Below the pieces are notes generated by a model. That model was not told the DNA's origin and did no database searches. It saw only the letters and a list, made by a program, of their open reading frames with translations. The position numbers were made by a program, and so were the translations under genes. Shown piece by piece: positions 43,684 through 52,250 of a stretch of 64,000 nt of DNA. Source of the DNA: Hassallia byssoidea VB512170 (GTDB taxonomy: Bacteria > Cyanobacteriota > Cyanobacteriia > Cyanobacteriales > Nostocaceae); contig NZ_JTCM02000002.1 of NCBI RefSeq assembly GCF_000817785.2, positions 62,001 to 126,000 of the forward strand, read 5' to 3'. Within the stretch, counting starts at the first letter, position 1, and every line of letters starts with the position of its first letter.

Positions 43684-44448
43684 TTAGGTTTCTGGTTCAA
43701 TACCGAGCGATCGCAATTGGGCAGTTAGGCGATCGGCTCTTTGTCTTTCCTGTTCAGCCCGTTGGGATTCCTGTTCAGCTCTTTGGCTTTCCTGTTCAGC
43801 TCTTTCCTCGCCACTTAACAACAAATTACCTTGCAAATCCCACCAACGCAACCAGGGTAATTCTGCATTTTGATATTCTCCCTGCCAAATACCTAACTCA
43901 ACTCCCAAGGGAGCAATAGGATAATGTCCCCGTTCATTTGCTGTTAATAACTGATATTGTCCACCAATTAATTTATAAACTTCTACACTGGCTTTCTTCA
44001 CTTCATAAATGCCGTAAAAAGCCGGATGAATTACTTGCTCATAAATCCAGAATTTACCCGTCCAAGGGGTTTTGTCTCGTTCTTCGCTACCATCCCCAGA
44101 GACAAATTCTAATGCAATTGATGGGGCAATATGCTCTCGCCACAGTACATAAGACCTCCGCGTTAGTCCATCGAGCAAGGGCGGTACATTTCCGACATAA
44201 AACCAATCAGGTGCTTCTGCGCCTTTTTCTGGGGGGTCTGTCAAACGCCAGTAAATACCTAAGTCCTGACCTATACAATATTGACCTTCAGGATGTAATT
44301 GTTTGAGGACGGGTGTAATCGAGTCAGTCAGTAAAATGCTTTGGGGATGCTCTTGCCAATTTTTCACAAACGTGCCATTAGACTCTGGTAGCTGCGTATG
44401 GTCGGGGAAAGGAGTGAGCGCAGTGGATGGGTCAGTTGCAGAGGTCAT
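43684..44448 (-). CDS. Uma2-family protein, member 3
   Basis: 254 residues from ATG 44448 (MTSATDPSTALTPFPDHTQL); the frame is open to 44571. Near-identical organisation to the gene at 38000: same DHTQLPESNGTFVKNWQEHP, same C-terminal coiled coil of RAEQESQ units, but ending intact at LRSLGIEPET. Divergently arranged with member 4 (44570), whose starts are 121 bp apart. Confidence 0.85.
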   Translation of the reverse strand: MTSATDPSTALTPFPDHTQLPESNGTFVKNWQEHPQSILLTDSITPVLKQLHPEGQYCIGQDLGIYWRLTDPPEKGAEAPDWFYVGNVPPLLDGLTRRSYVLWREHIAPSIALEFVSGDGSEERDKTPWTGKFWIYEQVIHPAFYGIYEVKKASVEVYKLIGGQYQLLTANERGHYPIAPLGVELGIWQGEYQNAELPWLRWWDLQGNLLLSGEERAEQESQRAEQESQRAEQERQRADRLTAQLRSLGIEPET

Positions 44449-44569
44449 AAGACTACCTTTGCAGGAGTAAGGGTTGTTTTTTAGTTTAGCAATGAAAGGG
44501 AAGAAATAAAGAATGCGATCGCTCCTCACAGAAAACGCTAAACTTATAGCACTCTTGTCACTTGTAGCC

Positions 44570-45301
44570 ATGTCTGTCGCCCAAGATTTAGCAACCCCAG
44601 AAGATGTTATATTTCCCCCAGGGGATTTATATAGTGACGAACCGCCTTTGGAAAGTGATTTACATCGGCTACAAATGACGCTGTTAATCCAATGCCTTGA
44701 GTGGTTGTGGCGCAGTCGTAATGATTTTTATGCATCCGGTAATATTACAATTTACTACAGCCCCCGCCAGCGCAAGTCAGAAGATTTTCGAGGTCCAGAT
44801 TTTTTTGTCGTGTTGGGGACTGAACGCAAAGCCCGTAAAAGTTGGGTTGTCTGGCAAGAAGGAGGCAACTATCCCAACGTAATTGTCGAACTGCTATCAA
44901 ATTCTACAGCAGCAACAGACAAAGGCTTGAAAAAAGAGATTTACCAAAACACCTTTCGCACACCAGAATACTTCTGGTTTGACACGAATAATTTAGAATT
45001 TGCTGGGTTTGTCTTGGTGGCTGGTAAGTATCAACCATTGGAACTTAATGCTCAAGGCTGGTTGTGGAGCCAACAGTTAGAGTTATATTTGGGGATTTAT
45101 CAAGACAAGTTACGTTTTTTTACGAATGAAGGAGAACTAGTTCCAACCCCAGAAGAGGTAGCACAACAGGAGACGCAACGCGCTGAACAAGAAAAGCAAC
45201 GCGCTGAACAAGAGAAACAACGCGCTGAACAAGAGAAACAACGCAGCGATCGCTTGGCGGCAAAACTGCAAGAATTAGGTATTGATCCAAATAGTATTTA
45301 G
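44570..45301 (+). CDS. Uma2-family protein, member 4
   Basis: 243 residues from ATG 44570 (MSVAQDLATPEDVIF); an earlier in-frame ATG at 44513 lies in the promoter of the divergent gene and is less likely. Core motifs: GPDFFVVLGTERKARKSWVV, NVIVELLSNSTAATDKGLKK, TPEYFWFDTNN. The C-terminus has three tandem 21-bp units encoding RAEQEKQ, a heptad coiled coil, ending LQELGIDPNSI. Paralogue of 20375-21064. Confidence 0.85.
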   Translation: MSVAQDLATPEDVIFPPGDLYSDEPPLESDLHRLQMTLLIQCLEWLWRSRNDFYASGNITIYYSPRQRKSEDFRGPDFFVVLGTERKARKSWVVWQEGGNYPNVIVELLSNSTAATDKGLKKEIYQNTFRTPEYFWFDTNNLEFAGFVLVAGKYQPLELNAQGWLWSQQLELYLGIYQDKLRFFTNEGELVPTPEEVAQQETQRAEQEKQRAEQEKQRAEQEKQRSDRLAAKLQELGIDPNSI

Positions 45302-45370
45302 CGACTTCCAATTCAAAAAATATCCAAAATTAACATAAATTGATCGTCTTCCCCGCACCCCTAAACACAA

Positions 45371-45396
45371 AAGCAGCTGGTTTAAACCAGCTGCTT
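45371..45396 (-). terminator. Terminator hairpin downstream of metF
   Basis: A perfect 26-nt palindrome with arms AAGCAGCTGG around TTTAAA lies 25 bp beyond the metF stop. On the minus strand it is followed by TTGTGTTTAG, a moderate U-rich tail. It also fits between the convergent Uma2 gene (ends 45301) and metF, so it may terminate both. Confidence 0.75.
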
Positions 45397-45420
45397 CGGT
45401 CAAAAAGAAGGAAGACCCGT

Positions 45421-46347
45421 TTAAACAGTCACCAACTGTTTAACTGGCGCCACTCCAGCCATATCCAAAATTGGCACAATCAAGTCTTCACGCTTCACCG
45501 CCATCATATGCACACCTTGACACAATTGACGCGCAATTTGCACTTGTTCGGCAGCAATTTTCACCCCTTCTTCCAGCGGGTCTTTTGCTTGCGCTAATCT
45601 ATCAATAATATGGTCGGGAATATTCACACCCGGAACGCACCTATTAATAAATTGGGCATTTTTCGCCGACTTTAACAAGAAAATCCCTGCTAAAATCGGT
45701 TTGTCACAGCCTGCGGCGATTTTGTCCATGAACTTTTCTAGCCGCTCAAAATCGGTAATTAACTGACTTTGAAAAAATTGCGCTCCTGCTTGCAACTTGC
45801 GCTCAAATCGACTTTGCAAACCCGACCAACTCGCACATTGCGGATCGACTGCTGCACCAGCAAATAAATCTGTAGATCCGTCAGTCAAGGGTTTCTCGTT
45901 GCAATCAAAGCCGTGATTTAGCTTTTGGATGACTTGCAGCAAGCGGACTGCTTCTAAATCAAATACACCTTTAGCATCGGTGTGATCGCCTGCTTTCACC
46001 GGGTCGCCAGTCAAAGCTAAAATGTTATATATCCCCAAAGCATGAGCGCCCATTAAGTCAGCTTGCAAACTAATGCGATTGCGATCGCGACAAGCTAACT
46101 GACAAATCGGCTCTATGCCATTTTGTAACAAAATCGCCGAAGCTACTAACGAAGACATCCGCAGAACTGCTCTGCTACCATCAGTAATATTGACGGCATG
46201 AACCCTCCCCTTAAGAGTCGCCGCCATACTGACCATGTGCGCTGGATTACCCCCCTTTGGAGGAGTAACCTCGGCTGTTATCAAGAAATCACCTGCTTTT
46301 GCTGCTTGGCGAAAGCAAGTTAATGCTGCTTTTGACGTATCAAGCAT
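45421..46347 (-). CDS. metF: Methylenetetrahydrofolate reductase family protein
   Basis: 308 residues from ATG 46347 (MLDTSKAALTCFRQAAKAGD); the frame is open to 46377. The TIM-barrel of this flavoprotein is visible as ITAEVTPPKGGNPAHMV, AVNITDGSRAVLRMSS, ICQLACRDRNRISLQADLMG, ILALTGDPVKAGDH and ILAGIFLLKSAKNAQFIN. It converts 5,10-methylene-THF to 5-methyl-THF for methionine synthesis. It is the non-E. coli subgroup with LACRDRNR. It follows trpS on the same strand (63-bp gap). Confidence 0.9.
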   Translation of the reverse strand: MLDTSKAALTCFRQAAKAGDFLITAEVTPPKGGNPAHMVSMAATLKGRVHAVNITDGSRAVLRMSSLVASAILLQNGIEPICQLACRDRNRISLQADLMGAHALGIYNILALTGDPVKAGDHTDAKGVFDLEAVRLLQVIQKLNHGFDCNEKPLTDGSTDLFAGAAVDPQCASWSGLQSRFERKLQAGAQFFQSQLITDFERLEKFMDKIAAGCDKPILAGIFLLKSAKNAQFINRCVPGVNIPDHIIDRLAQAKDPLEEGVKIAAEQVQIARQLCQGVHMMAVKREDLIVPILDMAGVAPVKQLVTV

Positions 46348-46410
46348 AACTATGGTATGAATGTACTCTAAGTACACCTATACCACAGCGCAGAAAAAAG
46401 CGAAACCTCA

Positions 46411-47418
46411 TCAAGGTAGAGAATAACCCAAAGCGACTTTTACTTGTGTAAGCGTAGAAAGTGCGATCGCCCCAGCTTTTTCTCGTCCAGAGCGCAAAAC
46501 TGACTCTAGATAGCCTTTGTCATCCATCACCGCTTGATATTTATCTTGAATCGGCTTTAAAGCATTAATCGTCGTTTCTGTCAATAATGGCTTAAATTGT
46601 CCCCAACCCATATCTTGACACTCAGCGGTCACTTCTTCCTTTGTTTTACCAGAAAGCAGCATATACAGCGTTAATAAATTGTGACATTCCGGACGCTCTG
46701 GATCGTCAAAAGTTAGACCGCGAACCAAATCGGTTTTACACTTCTTAATCTTTTTGGTGATTAAATCTGGTGGATCTAGCAAATTGATTCTACTCAAATC
46801 TGACGGATCGGATTTCGACATTTTCTTAGTTCCATCCGTCAAACTCATTACCCTTGCGCCCTCTTTGCGGATTAAAGGGTCTGGTAATTTTAACACAGGC
46901 TGATCGGGCTTGGCAAATTGATGATTAAATCGATTGGCAATATCCCGCGTCAATTCCAAGTGTTGCTTTTGGTCTTCACCCACCGGCACTTTATCAGCTT
47001 GGTAAAGCAAAATATCTGCTGCCATTAGCACCGGATAGTCCAGCAAACCGACATTGACATTTTCGCCTTGTTTGACAGCTTTTTCCTTAAACTGGATCAT
47101 ATCTTCCAACCAGTTCATCGGTGTGATGCAATTTAGCAGCCAAGCAAGCTCACTGTGAGCCGAGACGTGAGATTGAACAAAGATTGTCGAATATTCTAAA
47201 TCCAGACCACAAGCTAGATAAAGAGCCACGAGGGTGTAAGTATCAGCTGCCAGTGTCGCTGGATTATGCGGTACAGTTATCGCATGTAAATCAGCCACAA
47301 AGAGATAATTTTCATACTCGCTCTGTCCTTCTACCCAGTTGCGAATCGCTCCCAAGTAGTTACCGAGATGATAATTGCCAGTTGGTTGAACTCCCGACAG
47401 AACGCGCTGCTTGCCCAT
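46411..47418 (-). CDS. trpS: Tryptophanyl-tRNA synthetase
   Basis: 335 residues from ATG 47418 (MGKQRVLSGVQPTGNYHLGN); the ORF extends to 47505 through unrelated codons and a small dispersed repeat. Class I synthetase motifs: PTGNYHLGNYLGA (HIGH equivalent) and TKKMSKSD (KMSKS). CGLDLEYSTIFVQSHVSAHS and LLYQADKVPVGEDQKQHLEL are TrpRS-specific. Charges tRNA-Trp. Confidence 0.97.
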   Translation of the reverse strand: MGKQRVLSGVQPTGNYHLGNYLGAIRNWVEGQSEYENYLFVADLHAITVPHNPATLAADTYTLVALYLACGLDLEYSTIFVQSHVSAHSELAWLLNCITPMNWLEDMIQFKEKAVKQGENVNVGLLDYPVLMAADILLYQADKVPVGEDQKQHLELTRDIANRFNHQFAKPDQPVLKLPDPLIRKEGARVMSLTDGTKKMSKSDPSDLSRINLLDPPDLITKKIKKCKTDLVRGLTFDDPERPECHNLLTLYMLLSGKTKEEVTAECQDMGWGQFKPLLTETTINALKPIQDKYQAVMDDKGYLESVLRSGREKAGAIALSTLTQVKVALGYSLP

Positions 47419-47462
47419 AAATTTAAACTTATTTACCTCAAAGAAAGCACTATAGTAAATGT

Positions 47463-47496
47463 GCGATGGCGCAAAGCGCCCGCCGAAGGCGATCGC
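47463..47496. mobile_element. Small dispersed repeat, fourth copy
   Basis: GCGATGGCGCAAAGCGCC / CGCCGAAGGCGATCGC in two parts, upstream of trpS. Similar in size and in GCGAT/ATCGC ends to the other copies. Confidence 0.5.
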
Positions 47497-47522
47497 AAAA
47501 CTCATTTCATTTTGACATTTTC

Positions 47523-47650
47523 TGAAGTTTGTTAGTTGTTAGTTGTTAGTGGTTAGTTGTTAGTTGTTAGTGGTTAGTTGTTAGTTGTTAGTGGTTGGTA
47601 GTTGATTCCCCACTCCCCCACTCCCCCACTCCCCCACTCCCCCCCTCCCC
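47523..47650. repeat. Heptad repeat block upstream of the radical SAM gene
   Basis: TTGTTAG/TGGTTAG heptads (47523-47600) followed by CCCCACTCCC units (47606-47650). Same class as 26390-26525. Confidence 0.85.
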
Positions 47651-47763
47651 CATCTCCCAAAATATGTATTTACGGTTACAAAAATCGATAAAACGTAAGC
47701 TTTAGTTAGAGAAAGTAGCAGTAATGTGGTAATAAATCAATTTTAATTCCGGGGTATTTGCTC

Positions 47764-49326
47764 ATGAAAGCTTTACTACTCTGGCCCATAATGCCTAATT
47801 CCTTTTGGTCTTACCAGGAAACGCTTGATCTGGCAGGTTTACGCTCCACAAATCCGCCGTTGGGTTTAATTACAGTAGCGGCAATGTTGCCAACTGACTG
47901 GGAAATTAGATTGTGCGATCGCAATATCCGCCATGAGACAGATGAAGATTGGGCTTGGTGCGATATTGTAATCATCTCTGCAATGATTATCCAAAAAGAG
48001 GATTTTCGAGAATTAATTCAAAAAGGGGTAACGTTAGGTAAAAAGGTTGCAGTCGGTGGTCCTTTTGCAACATCAGTACCTGAGTTTCCCTTAGAAGCGG
48101 GAGCGCATTATCTCATTTTAGATGAGGGAGAATGCACCATCCCCATGTTTTTAGAAGCTTTGGCACGAGGAGAAGAAAAAGGCATTTTCCGGGCTACAGA
48201 AAAACCGGATGTCACCCAAACTCCGATTGCGCGGTATGATTTATTAGATTTGGATGCTTACTTAGCAATTACGGTACAATTTTCTCGCGGATGTCCGTTT
48301 CAATGTGAGTTTTGCGACATCATCAATTTGTATGGACGCAAACCCCGCACAAAGACACCAGAGCAAATGCTTAAGGAATTGCAAGTTCTTTACGATTTGG
48401 GATGGCGTCGATATGTATTTGTTGTGGATGATAATTTTATTGGCAACAAACGCAATGCGAAAATATTTTTACAAGCGCTCATTCCTTGGATGGAAGAACG
48501 CAATTATCCCTTCATTTTGCTGACAGAAGCTTCACTTAATTTGGCAGAGGATGACGAATTAATTGAATTGATGGTGAAAGCTGGTTTTACAATGATTTTC
48601 ATGGGCATTGAAACACCAGATACAGATAGCCTTTTAGGAATTCACAAAGTCCAGAATACACGCCAAGACTTAATTGAATCTTGCCATAAAATTACACGGG
48701 CAGGATTGCAGATTATGTCTGGGTTTATTATGGGCTTTGATAATGAACGTCCGCAAGCAGGTAAGCGAATTCAGGATTTTATCGAAGAAACGGGTATTCC
48801 CCAAGGCATGTTGAGCTTATTGCAAGCATTGCAAAATACTGCCATGTGGACTCGTCTAAAGCAGGAACAACGACTGCTGGATGATTTGGGAACGATTCAC
48901 CAAGGTGCGGTGATGAACTTTGTTCCAACTCGTGCGGTGGAGGAAATTACTGAAGAATACATAGATGCCTTTTGGAATATCTATGAACCAATGCCTTATT
49001 TGAAGCGTACATTCTACCACTTTATGATGATGAATGGATGGCGGGGTAAAACCAACCGTCCGATTACTTGGCATGAAATTCGTTTATTTGCAGCAATTTG
49101 TTGGCGACAAGGTATAGTACGTTCAACCAGATTTAGATTTTGGTGGCAATTCTTGGCGATCGCTCTTAATAAACCTCGTTTAGTATACGATTATTTAACC
49201 ACATGTGGCGTTGGCGAACATTTCTTCAGCTACCGCTATCAAGTAAGATCGCAACTTCAAGAAAAACTCGCAGCCATAAAACAAGCAAAGCAACAAACAA
49301 ATAATCAGTTAATGACTGTAAGTTAA
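47764..49326 (+). CDS. B12-binding radical SAM protein (HpnP-like/DUF4070)
   Basis: 520 residues from ATG 47764. The N-terminus is a cobalamin-binding-type domain (LLLWPIMPNSFWSYQETLDL, NPPLGLITVAAMLP, KKVAVGGPFATSVPEF, LDEGECTIPMFLEAL). The radical SAM domain has FSRGCPFQCEFCDIINLYGR with the CxxxCxxC cluster motif, VVDDNFIGNKRNAK, and GIETPDTDSLLGIHK. A DUF4070 tail follows. The family includes HpnP, which methylates hopanoids at C-2, but several paralogues exist per cyanobacterium and hopanoid activity cannot be claimed. Membrane lipid methylation is one possibility. Confidence 0.82.
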   Translation: MKALLLWPIMPNSFWSYQETLDLAGLRSTNPPLGLITVAAMLPTDWEIRLCDRNIRHETDEDWAWCDIVIISAMIIQKEDFRELIQKGVTLGKKVAVGGPFATSVPEFPLEAGAHYLILDEGECTIPMFLEALARGEEKGIFRATEKPDVTQTPIARYDLLDLDAYLAITVQFSRGCPFQCEFCDIINLYGRKPRTKTPEQMLKELQVLYDLGWRRYVFVVDDNFIGNKRNAKIFLQALIPWMEERNYPFILLTEASLNLAEDDELIELMVKAGFTMIFMGIETPDTDSLLGIHKVQNTRQDLIESCHKITRAGLQIMSGFIMGFDNERPQAGKRIQDFIEETGIPQGMLSLLQALQNTAMWTRLKQEQRLLDDLGTIHQGAVMNFVPTRAVEEITEEYIDAFWNIYEPMPYLKRTFYHFMMMNGWRGKTNRPITWHEIRLFAAICWRQGIVRSTRFRFWWQFLAIALNKPRLVYDYLTTCGVGEHFFSYRYQVRSQLQEKLAAIKQAKQQTNNQLMTVS

Positions 49327-49345
49327 ATTTGAAATCTTTTTATAG

Positions 49346-49371
49346 GGTGCGTTACACTGAGTTAACGCACC
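49346..49371 (+). terminator. Hairpin after the radical SAM gene
   Basis: GGTGCGTTA...TAACGCACC arms around an 8-nt loop, followed by ATTTTAAATT, starting 20 bp after the stop. Fits an intrinsic terminator, but GGTGCGTTA arms also occur in the palindrome at 60030-60110, so it may be a repeat used as terminator. A GAGCGGTTTACCGCTC palindrome follows at 49398. Confidence 0.6.
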
Positions 49372-49445
49372 ATTTTAAATTCTTAATTTTATTGTAGTGA
49401 GCGGTTTACCGCTCATAACAATGCCTATCTACTTATAATATCAAA

Positions 49446-50393
49446 ATGCGCGAACTTTACCCACCTATAAAACCTTATAAACAAGGTAAACTACAAGTTT
49501 CCGACTTGCACGCAATTCATTTTGAAGAATCAGGAAACCCGCAAGGAAAGCCAATAGTTTTACTACATGGTGGACCCGGTGGTGGATGTCCAGCTTTTTA
49601 TCGACAATATTTTCATCCTGAAAAATGGCGTTTGATAATGTTTGACCAACGCGGTTGCGGTCAAAGCACACCTCATGCAGAATTGCGAGAAAATACAACT
49701 TGGGATTTAGTAGATGATATTGAAAAACTTCGAGAACATTTAGGAATAGAAAAGTGGGTTGTTTTTGGTGGTAGTTGGGGGAGTACCCTGTCATTAGCTT
49801 ACAGTCAAACTTATCCGGAACGTTGCAAAGGTTTAATTTTACGCGGTATTTTTATGCTGCGTCAAAAAGAATTGCGCTGGTTTTATCAAGAAGGTGCTAG
49901 CTACATTTTTCCTGATGCTTGGGAGGAATATTTAAAACCGATTCCTTTGGCTGAACGTGACGATATGCTTACAGCTTATTACAAACGCTTGACAAGTCCC
50001 GACTTACAAATCAGGTTAGAAGCAGCGCGTGCTTGGTCAATTTGGGAAGCTAGCACAAGTAGACTATTTTTAGATCAACAGCTAATGCAAATATTTGGTG
50101 AAAGTGAATTTGCCGATGCATTTGCCAGAATTGAATGTCATTATTTCATAAATAAGGGATTTTTGGAAAGCGAAAATCAATTACTTGTAAATGTTGACCG
50201 CATTCGCAACATTCCTGCGGTAATTGTGCAAGGAAGATATGATGTAGTTTGTCCGATGATATCAGCTTGGGAATTACATCTTGCTTGGCAGGAAGCTGAA
50301 TTTATTGTTGTTCCTGATGCGGGACATTCGATGAGTGAAGCTGGAATTAAGAGTGCTTTAATTGAGGCAACAGATAGATTTGCTAATTTGTAG
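49446..50393 (+). CDS. pip: Proline iminopeptidase
   Basis: 315 residues, an alpha/beta hydrolase. HGGPGGGCPAFYRQYFHPEK (oxyanion loop), MFDQRGCGQSTPH, and FGGSWGSTLSLAYSQTYP with the nucleophile Ser; Asp in QGRYDVVCP and His in PDAGHSMSE complete the triad. YRQYFHPEKWR and RGCGQSTPHAE are typical of the cytosolic prolyl aminopeptidase, which removes N-terminal proline from peptides. Confidence 0.93.
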   Translation: MRELYPPIKPYKQGKLQVSDLHAIHFEESGNPQGKPIVLLHGGPGGGCPAFYRQYFHPEKWRLIMFDQRGCGQSTPHAELRENTTWDLVDDIEKLREHLGIEKWVVFGGSWGSTLSLAYSQTYPERCKGLILRGIFMLRQKELRWFYQEGASYIFPDAWEEYLKPIPLAERDDMLTAYYKRLTSPDLQIRLEAARAWSIWEASTSRLFLDQQLMQIFGESEFADAFARIECHYFINKGFLESENQLLVNVDRIRNIPAVIVQGRYDVVCPMISAWELHLAWQEAEFIVVPDAGHSMSEAGIKSALIEATDRFANL

Positions 50394-50490
50394 ACGCAGG
50401 GTAAGTGGTTGTGCAAAATTAAACGCAATAATTTGGGATTGTCGCAATGTATAAATATTTGGGCTGACCTACTTAACACCAATTCTGTAT

Positions 50491-51000
50491 TCAATCCCAC
50501 CAATAACAAACAATGACTGCATCACGGTGTTCAACATCATTATCCCATAACGCCCCCGAATATCGAGTTCTCAGTCGGCGCTTCAGCCGAAAACTGTAGT
50601 CCTCATTCGTACCATCAATTATTTCTACTGAATCAGCACGCCACTTTTTACCTAAGTCTAAAAGCTGAGATACCTTTGTATCTTGGTTCTCGGTAAGGAT
50701 GTATAACGCATCCCCAGGATAAGCAACAAAATGGATGATGCTAGTCTCAGGCATGGGACGATAGTTTGCCATTGCCAAGAGGGTATCGATCATACCACCA
50801 AAGCTTAAACCATTTTCATCTGGTGCAAAGATTGGTTTTGTGAACAGAAAGCTTGCCCATAAATCCGTGCGTCCAGAAAGGTCAGTAATTACCTCTTGAC
50901 CATCGAACTGATTAAATTGACGCTGCCAAACCAAAGCAGCAAAGAGTTCTTGAGGAGAATAAGACTTCGCTATCGATTGGATTTTGCTTAAGTCAAGCAT
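50491..51000 (-). CDS. Conserved hypothetical protein
   Basis: 169 residues, MLDLSKIQSIAKSYSPQELF at the start and AVIVCYWWD at the end. A mixed alpha/beta protein with many Trp and Tyr residues; NENQDTKVSQ-type loops. No family recognised. It is convergent with pip and followed by the glycerol-kinase pseudogene region on the same strand. Confidence 0.5.
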   Translation of the reverse strand: MLDLSKIQSIAKSYSPQELFAALVWQRQFNQFDGQEVITDLSGRTDLWASFLFTKPIFAPDENGLSFGGMIDTLLAMANYRPMPETSIIHFVAYPGDALYILTENQDTKVSQLLDLGKKWRADSVEIIDGTNEDYSFRLKRRLRTRYSGALWDNDVEHRDAVIVCYWWD

Positions 51001-51109
51001 CGCTTCATCCGCGTGTTAGTTGCTTCTATTACCTTCCTTGAATTGTAGAGCCTATCAAATTCATTTAGATCCTAAGTAAGCCATAAATTGCGTAAGTTAC
51101 TTCATCATA

Positions 51110-51412
51110 TCACTCTCTAGAATCGCTAATTAATTTAGCACTGAAAAAATTGTTTTCGCTCATCCCACCATCTACAGCTAACTCTTCTATAACAGCATTA
51201 GAAGATGCATTAATTGCAATTACTACTTCTTTTACTTGATAAGCGATCGCTTCTAATACAGCTTTCATAGGATTCAAGTATCAATTATGCCTGCTCAAAC
51301 ATTGTTGATGTCAAAATCTGGTGTATGGTCTAACAGCCAATGCAGCTTTGTAGCTGAGAAGTAAGCGTCAATAATTAATTCAGTGCGCTCGTAAATTTCT
51401 GACTGATATCCA
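51110..51412 (-). pseudogene. glpK: Glycerol kinase (FGGY family) pseudogene with central deletion
   Basis: Two short open segments on the minus strand match the ends of glycerol kinase in order. First, 51412-51295 encodes [20 protein letters not shown] then [15 protein letters not shown], which equals the ...GLxxDxYFSATKLxWLLDN... segment near the N-terminus of GlpK. Then 51268-51110 encodes MKAVLEAIAYQVKEVVIAIN and ELAVDGGMSENNF, the ...VLEAIAYQTRDVV...LRVDGGMxxN... segment of the C-terminal half. The roughly 200 residues between them are missing, and the frames differ. The gene is dead. Confidence 0.8.
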
Positions 51413-51446
51413 AGCTAAATAAGCGCGATCGCATTCCACCCTTGCT

Positions 51447-51860
51447 TTAATTTTCCTCTACAAAGTATGTAGGTGATATCTGGAAAAAAGCAGCTAATTC
51501 TTTGATTTGATGAAGAGTGAGTTTAGCTTTGCCATTCAGTATATCTAAAATATTAGATTCACTTTTGCATATAAAAATTAAATCTTTTGGTTGAAGATTA
51601 GATTCTTCTAACAAGGCTTTGAGTAGTGCAACTCCCTTCAAAATCGGCATTGGTTCGTGTTTTTCTTCATAATCATAAACCAGAGTTCCAAGCACCTTCA
51701 GATAATCTTTATCATCTTGTGTAAGGTTTCCCTTATCTAAGATAGAATTAATTCGATTTTGGGTAGCGATTAACTCAGCCTCATTCGTAATCGGACGCGG
51801 CGCAAAGGTGGTAATTAGCTCGATATAATAACTACTAGGAGTTTTCAAACCACTTGTCAT
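51447..51860 (-). CDS. higA: HigA-type antitoxin, second copy
   Basis: 137 residues from ATG 51860 (MTSGLKTPSSYYIELITTF); the frame opens at 51890. N-terminal tail, then helices with LIATQNRINSILDKGNLTQD and a C-terminal HTH (KDLIFICKSESNILDILNGK, then KLTLHQIKELAAFF). The toxin is upstream and overlaps by 26 nt. Diverged from the copy at 42726 but same organisation. Confidence 0.78.
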   Translation of the reverse strand: MTSGLKTPSSYYIELITTFAPRPITNEAELIATQNRINSILDKGNLTQDDKDYLKVLGTLVYDYEEKHEPMPILKGVALLKALLEESNLQPKDLIFICKSESNILDILNGKAKLTLHQIKELAAFFQISPTYFVEEN

Positions 51861-52143
51861 TTTTCCAGTTCTCCTTGTCATATTCGGCATGTGTCAGTAC
51901 AGCGCGTACAAATGTTATTTGGAATTCATAATCTATGTATGTAATGAGTCGATAATTATTACCACTAATATTAAAAACGATGAAGTTGCTAACTAAATCT
52001 GCTGAGGGAAAGACTTGACGTAAGTCATTCAAGTTTTGAAACTCTAAATCACCGATGCGCTGATACCATAGTAAAAGTCCAGGTTGGGCATTAGGATGTT
52101 TCTCCCAAAATTGTCTCAGTGTCCTTTTGCTAATAACACGCAT
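51835..52143 (-). CDS. higB: HigB-type toxin, second copy
   Basis: 102 residues. RVISKRTLRQFWEKHPNAQP, FIVFNISGNNYRLITYIDYE and AVLTHAEYDKENWKNDKW match the HigB fold and the first copy at 43132. Both copies use toxin-first order. Downstream of it comes the antitoxin and then the glpK pseudogene. Confidence 0.88.
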   Translation of the reverse strand: MRVISKRTLRQFWEKHPNAQPGLLLWYQRIGDLEFQNLNDLRQVFPSADLVSNFIVFNISGNNYRLITYIDYEFQITFVRAVLTHAEYDKENWKNDKWFENS

Positions 52144-52250
52144 TCAATTATTTTTTCAAATCCTCTTAAACAACTAAATTGCCCTCTGGATAGCTTCTTG
52201 ATTAACTTATCAATTCATCTCTAAATTATAATCTGGAAATTAGGTAGATA

